Source: CBDBLK01 sp965243145 (GTDB lineage: Bacteria; Bdellovibrionota; Bacteriovoracia; Bacteriovoracales; Bacteriovoracaceae). From it: a stretch of 64,000 bases of DNA. Both the position numbers and the translations under genes were made by a program. Shown here piece after piece: positions 63,201 to 64,000 of the stretch; the first letter of the stretch is position 1; every line of letters starts with the position of its first letter. The DNA is taken from positions 1,178,001 to 1,242,000 of the forward strand of contig CBDEUB010000002.1 in the NCBI GenBank assembly GCA_965243145.1, given 5' to 3'. Under the pieces are notes generated by a model. It saw only the letters and a list, made by a program, of their open reading frames with translations, ran no database searches and was not told the DNA's origin.

Positions 63201-64000
63201 ACGGCAACACTTTTGACATTTCCGTCGGCGCTGACATCCACAAAGGGCAGCGCACCCCCCATCTCGTCCTCATTGTCCCCCAGGTTGTCGCTGTGTCCCA
63301 GTCCCAATTGTCCCTCGTCATTAAATCCCCAACACTTGAGGGTATTGTCGTCAAAACGCGCACAGGCGTGATCCCCCACCACCACCTGAACCGGAAGCGC
63401 CGTATTTTCACTCACCAAAATGGAAATCTCCCCCGAATCCCAATCCCCAAACTGCGGGTGAGTGTTGGTGGCGCGCACCTTGCAAGTCCCCGCCGCACCA
63501 AATGCCAGAGTGTGCGCCAGCACTCCCTGCCGTCCCCTAAAAAAGCATCTGGTGGCACCCGCATCGGCAACTTCATAACGAGTTGTGGAACCGGAGGGAA
63601 AACCTGCCGGAAAAACAATCGCCCCGAGATCGAGGTTGCGCCCCACCTTTCCATTCGTCGGAGGACTCCACGCCACTCCGCTTTGAGTCGCCACCGGAAA
63701 TGCCAGATTTATGGGCGAAACCTCAAAGTCCTCGTAACCAGGGGCGGAGGCGCTGATGGATACCCTACACACATCGCCCACCAGGGCGCTGGTACCGAGA
63801 CTGACTTCTCCGGTGGCGCTGACACTGCAAACCCCGCCGGCGCTAGCACCTCTGCGCAACCCCCCGGCAGTGTAGTCCCAGGTGACGGCAATGCCGTTGT
63901 CGTCGTTGGATTCAGCGTTTTGCACGGTGAGAGTCGTTCCCACCGAGAGCGCCCCGCTATAGGAAGGGGCGGTGGCAAAGGCGAGTGTGCCCGCCTGCAA
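54212..64000 (-). CDS. Giant RCC1/Ig-like repeat surface protein, 5' end beyond window
   Basis: At least 3261 codons, open to the right edge; the true start is outside. Two RCC1 blocks (seven units each, see the repeat entries) lie within a long chain of 80-95-residue beta-rich modules. These are of two main kinds: one built on TGLAW...VGE...LPAVTGADNG...GTC and one on YG(S/T)SP...GHG.LEY.S...C.V....G. Almost every module has a Cys pair, consistent with disulfides outside the cytoplasm. The C-terminus ends in a Cys-containing tail MAKCDYGCS without a visible sorting or membrane anchor. GGCC is rare (none in 58001-58480). Probably an adhesin or surface filament; export route unknown. Confidence 0.85.
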   Translation of the reverse strand: MQAGTLAFATAPSYSGALSVGTTLTVQNAESNDDNGIAVTWDYTAGGLRRGASAGGVCSVSATGEVSLGTSALVGDVCRVSISASAPGYEDFEVSPINLAFPVATQSGVAWSPPTNGKVGRNLDLGAIVFPAGFPSGSTTRYEVADAGATRCFFRGRQGVLAHTLAFGAAGTCKVRATNTHPQFGDWDSGEISILVSENTALPVQVVVGDHACARFDDNTLKCWGFNDEGQLGLGHSDNLGDNEDEMGGALPFVDVSADGNVKSVAVGINSKHTCAITTDDRVKCWGRNDEGQLGYGDNTDRTSPAAVHVDLGSGRTARQISLGENHTCALLDNNTIKCWGENGDGQLGYGNNTDLDAPHANAVTLGNNPDNNNNPYTAQAVSAGRNHTCALLDDGKIKCWGRNGNGQLGLGNISGTNLPGSVADLGNDGSNDPYTATALAAGNNHTCAVLNDGKVKCWGHNRKVGRLQGSDFTAPGGVVQTNNANNSDLNNAVAISAGVDHSCALLNNDSIKCWGENASGQLGLGHTSFRSTTGGHNWNFGSNITVQQIATGNTRSCALLSDDSVKCWGNNDEGQLGSGNTSRRTTFGSALSLLFFEKQSFNSLAWASFPASAEVGATETLSDPASDPGFDDWEASVLSGGCAWTQASKELEFTGTAPCVVSLVATKSGYLDTEQIFSVTPSPTSQTGIAWSPSQATGTVGTDLPLDAVTGADASATVTYEISDAGDTGCAFKGSSDPDDRTLIFLAAGTCQVIAKSSGENIEPWESPTPFSIAVKHPQTLTPPADAYGSTPTLIIPGTLVLQKFPRDGKKRPEFRPKDGDETYCKVDPHNGRVTPVAPGNCEVEVRWPEGTEYYASDWETLGTVAIQAPLQPQTGIAWSPSQNEGVVGEALELDAVTASDGNSAIEYLISSMGDTGCAFGSGDAQSKRTLSFSEAGTCTVQARSTLAGHFAWRSQTFSISVRHPQTLELPDDAPYGDNLNFFSGQTLALLNPPTGGDGALEFRTTAASANWCEVGPASGMVLGKGISQGDAQKDCVIEARWGETSTHYASEWATLATLTVLPPPDPLQTGLAWAASTAGQVGVELVLPPVTGADSSAVLTYTVSSPGTTACAWKDGDASTLTLRFTNAGTCVASVRSQRAGYQDWQASVSIAVAKGTQTGLAWAAINTAPTGKVGETTTLPAVTGADNGESVTYEKTTDAGNSICALSGRALTFSDSGTCIVQAVIARTSYQTLTLGPVSITVAKGTQTGLAWAAINTAPTGKVGETTTLPAVTGADNGESVTYEKTTDAGNSICTLSGRDLVFSDAGTCKVQALVARSGYDTLTLGPVSISVALGDLTGLSWSVGTTTFIKTATPVLPEVTGKQNGDTIVYAVTSQGSTSCAFGTGADVRKLAFTAAGTCKVQATLTRTGYNPWPSPEISLGITNADPVVIAWTGYGSGNNANKGKVGEAPPALQTPTLTPSDATPRYSTVSSGVCSVTSGGDLTITGKGDCVVKLTATPSDTNANVVTTSEITVAISRGDQSVTPANDPYGSSPDLKAGQGLALANAPTGQQESAATTYQSTDAAICAVDETDGEISAKKVGDCVVQAQFAQTANYEQTAWVQIASITIGKGTQVAPTASNPYGTSPALAVGGTLDIQTAPSGGGGHGGLEYESSFPAACTVDATSGQISGLKAQNCLVKVRWKGNDDYDASGFIDALTLTVGKGTQAAPTASSPYGSSPEVAVDADIVLDNAPTGGHGLPLYSSSDENVCGINSSNGTVRGVKEGTCQIKAHFRGDSDYLASPESTIATITVIKSNQDAPDASDIYGGSPTLITDGTLSLDTPPTGGGQEGDIEYRVLSTTSTICSVDSATGTVTALLDGTCTIEARWSGVDGEYNASPYATMQSFTIGKASIAGASWGSFSGNLKVGGATATPSASTFTTAGVGVSYAIKSGNTNCALESGGTTTGEVRANAVAITPGTPVYCVVVISAAKAGYNTKTQDIQIPLELGDLVLATAGFPTYTGTLSVGSAALNPQNPPATDDNNIALTWTYSVQGERFTAPQTGICAAVSGAVSIGNNARVGDVCKITATASATGYNDETSLVASINVVAATQAVTWNVPAATRSAAKIGGDLILPAPTGVPNGASVNYEVTDPGTAGCFFRFEGNRFTNKLGFTSPGTCKVKLVSTHERYGPWNSPEVEITVAANTATVAQIVAGGNSDDFEVFACARFSDGSLKCWGGNAYEQLGLGDDDNRTEVGSALPFVNLGTGRTAVQVALGNGGVHACAILDNGALKCWGSNASGELGQRHDNSVDGIPAAPVDLGNGKTARQVALGYEHTCAVLDDNSLKCWGGGFEGQLGNGKVRYGHPDGGGTSTFTPTTVDVGTGKTVRQVAVGESHTCALLDDFSVKCWGRNQHGQAGRGASGSRYGTPGAAVQLGTSTDGLTLAVQSIAMGHNHSCAITDGGGVKCWGVNDKGQLGIGNTTNKGRAATDMSNDLPFVNLGAGRSATMLSAGIQHTCALLDDGNVKCWGRNDVGQLGLGDTTDLHAPSATAIDLGTDDQNTAYTATAISVAEHFTCALLSHGQAKCWGENGQGQLGQGHTDTLGDAAGEMGNGLPFIDLLGNLSTHFTSLTWPSFPASATVGVDSSALSDPIADPTADSLNIRVIGGNCAWDSNGKKFSYTGTRPCQVAVAAEKTGYQDRVKLFSVTPTAGTQSGITWDAGAGEFALGTELVLGAVAGAHASADKEYAVVDAGSTGCSFKGTSGVNARTLTGISVGTCKVHARSVRSGYVTWVSQTVSIVIKRAQILSVPANSYGSTPQITPLGTLEIGTAPSSGHGTLEYRSKDTNICTVDGNGKVTAVALGDCEIEARWAGNSEYQPSGWAELATVEILLEQSGISWTPGASSGTVGIELALAPVSGADTAATVTYVIAHAGTTGCAWKGSDSTSRTLIFTDAGTCKVQAKSTRTGYLSWTSEVSIVVAKGTQTGITWSPTAAGTVGTELVWPAVSGADTAATVTYVITDAGATGCVWKGSDSTSRILIFTDAGTCKAQAKSTRTGYQTWTREISVVVAKGTQTGITWSPIAVGTVGVELVQPAVSGADTAATVAYVITDVGSTSCAWKGSDPTSRTLTFAGAGTCKVKATSTRTGYQLWELEVPIIITLPTQTLTVPAAPYGTQSLLLAKGNTRTMQNPPTGGHGTLSYRISPSSPKHYHYTNDYYCSVDSSGNVSRYAGRQNYTNDKPCIIEARWDGNENYQPSPWTEIETFMAKCDYGCS
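56175..57415 (-). repeat. RCC1 block 2: seven RCC1 units
   Basis: Seven units of the form CA(L/V/I)LDDG.(V/L)KCWG.N..GQLG.G, each with two Cys about ten residues apart. Seven units are one complete RCC1 beta-propeller. It occupies the C-terminal third of the visible protein. Confidence 0.85.
60117..60535 (-). repeat. Near-identical tandem Ig-like modules (270-bp period)
   Basis: Bases 60117-60265 and 60387-60535 are identical over 149 bp, exactly 270 bp apart, that is 90 residues. The remaining part of the unit has diverged. This is the most recent duplication visible in the array. Confidence 0.9.
62215..63395 (-). repeat. RCC1 block 1: seven RCC1 units
   Basis: Units begin with CARFDDNTLKCWGFNDEGQL and end with CALLSDDSVKCWGNNDEGQL. 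One unit (KCWGHNRKVGRLQ) has lost the GQLG motif. Seven units make a second propeller, about 1600 residues N-terminal to the other. Confidence 0.85.

Overview
The window is a Gram-negative bacterial chromosome segment of roughly 45 to 50 percent GC. It carries an integrative and conjugative element (ICE) inserted in a tRNA-Cys gene, then chromosomal housekeeping genes, then the 3' part of a very large surface-protein gene. An outer-membrane-spanning VirB-type type IV secretion system (T4SS), several lipoprotein signals and a queA-tgt-yajC-tatA-secD-secF block fit a proteobacterial or Bdellovibrionota-like host. I cannot fix the taxon. The tetramer GGCC is strikingly abundant in much of the window, and poor or absent in specific blocks that look foreign.

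ICE (367-38839). A 40-bp direct repeat (367-406 and 38800-38839) covers the 3' end of tRNA-Cys(GCA) and defines attL and attR, 38.4 kb apart. Paired TAGCCCAT motifs with 11-bp phasing at both ends look like arm-type integrase sites. The left part holds a DUF2235 hydrolase, two small genes, two sigma-region-4-like regulators, and virB2, virB3 and virB4. A cargo block of about 10.7 kb (7274-18010) then splits the conjugation genes: a duplicated small gene with a PIN-domain protein, a truncated NYN gene, an FRG-TPR protein, a type III-like restriction-modification (R-M) pair, a convergent small gene and a solitary adenine methyltransferase. Conjugation genes resume with virB5, B6, B8, B9 and B10, an FtsK-type ATPase in place of VirD4, a replication-relaxation family protein, and lipoproteins. 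No canonical relaxase, VirD4 or VirB11 was seen. Further right are a ClpP/SDH-type serine protease cassette, a compact five-gene operon, a SAM methyltransferase, a divergent regulatory pair, an AlpA-type excisionase and a tyrosine integrase. The five-gene operon runs: NtrC-like response regulator, secreted protein, oligopeptide-binding protein, YcaO-like enzyme, hybrid histidine kinase.

Insertion sequences. An IS903-group element (IS5 family, 1086 bp, 9-bp target duplication) interrupts the peptide-binding gene of the five-gene operon. The end of an identical copy lies 8 bp outside attL, at the left window edge.

Chromosome (38820-54150). This part contains tRNA-Cys, an HU/IHF-like gene, a Cys-rich lipoprotein, the secF-secD-tatA-yajC-tgt-queA block on the minus strand, an MgtC-like membrane protein, serS, a 203-bp MITE-like repeat, a DsbA-like isomerase, and a patch of decayed Rpn (PD-(D/E)XK) genes. 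The Rpn C-terminal modules survive as small ORFs with strong internal ribosome sites, resembling intragenic RpnS-type antitoxins.

Giant gene (54212-64000, minus). At least 3261 codons of a Cys-rich repeat protein run off the right edge. It has two seven-blade RCC1 propellers separated by a long array of Ig-like repeats.

The strongest candidate for an undescribed system is the five-gene peptide-sensing/YcaO operon. Next are the hybrid conjugation machinery (VirB channel with FtsK-type motor and Replic_Relax protein) and the Rpn remnant locus.
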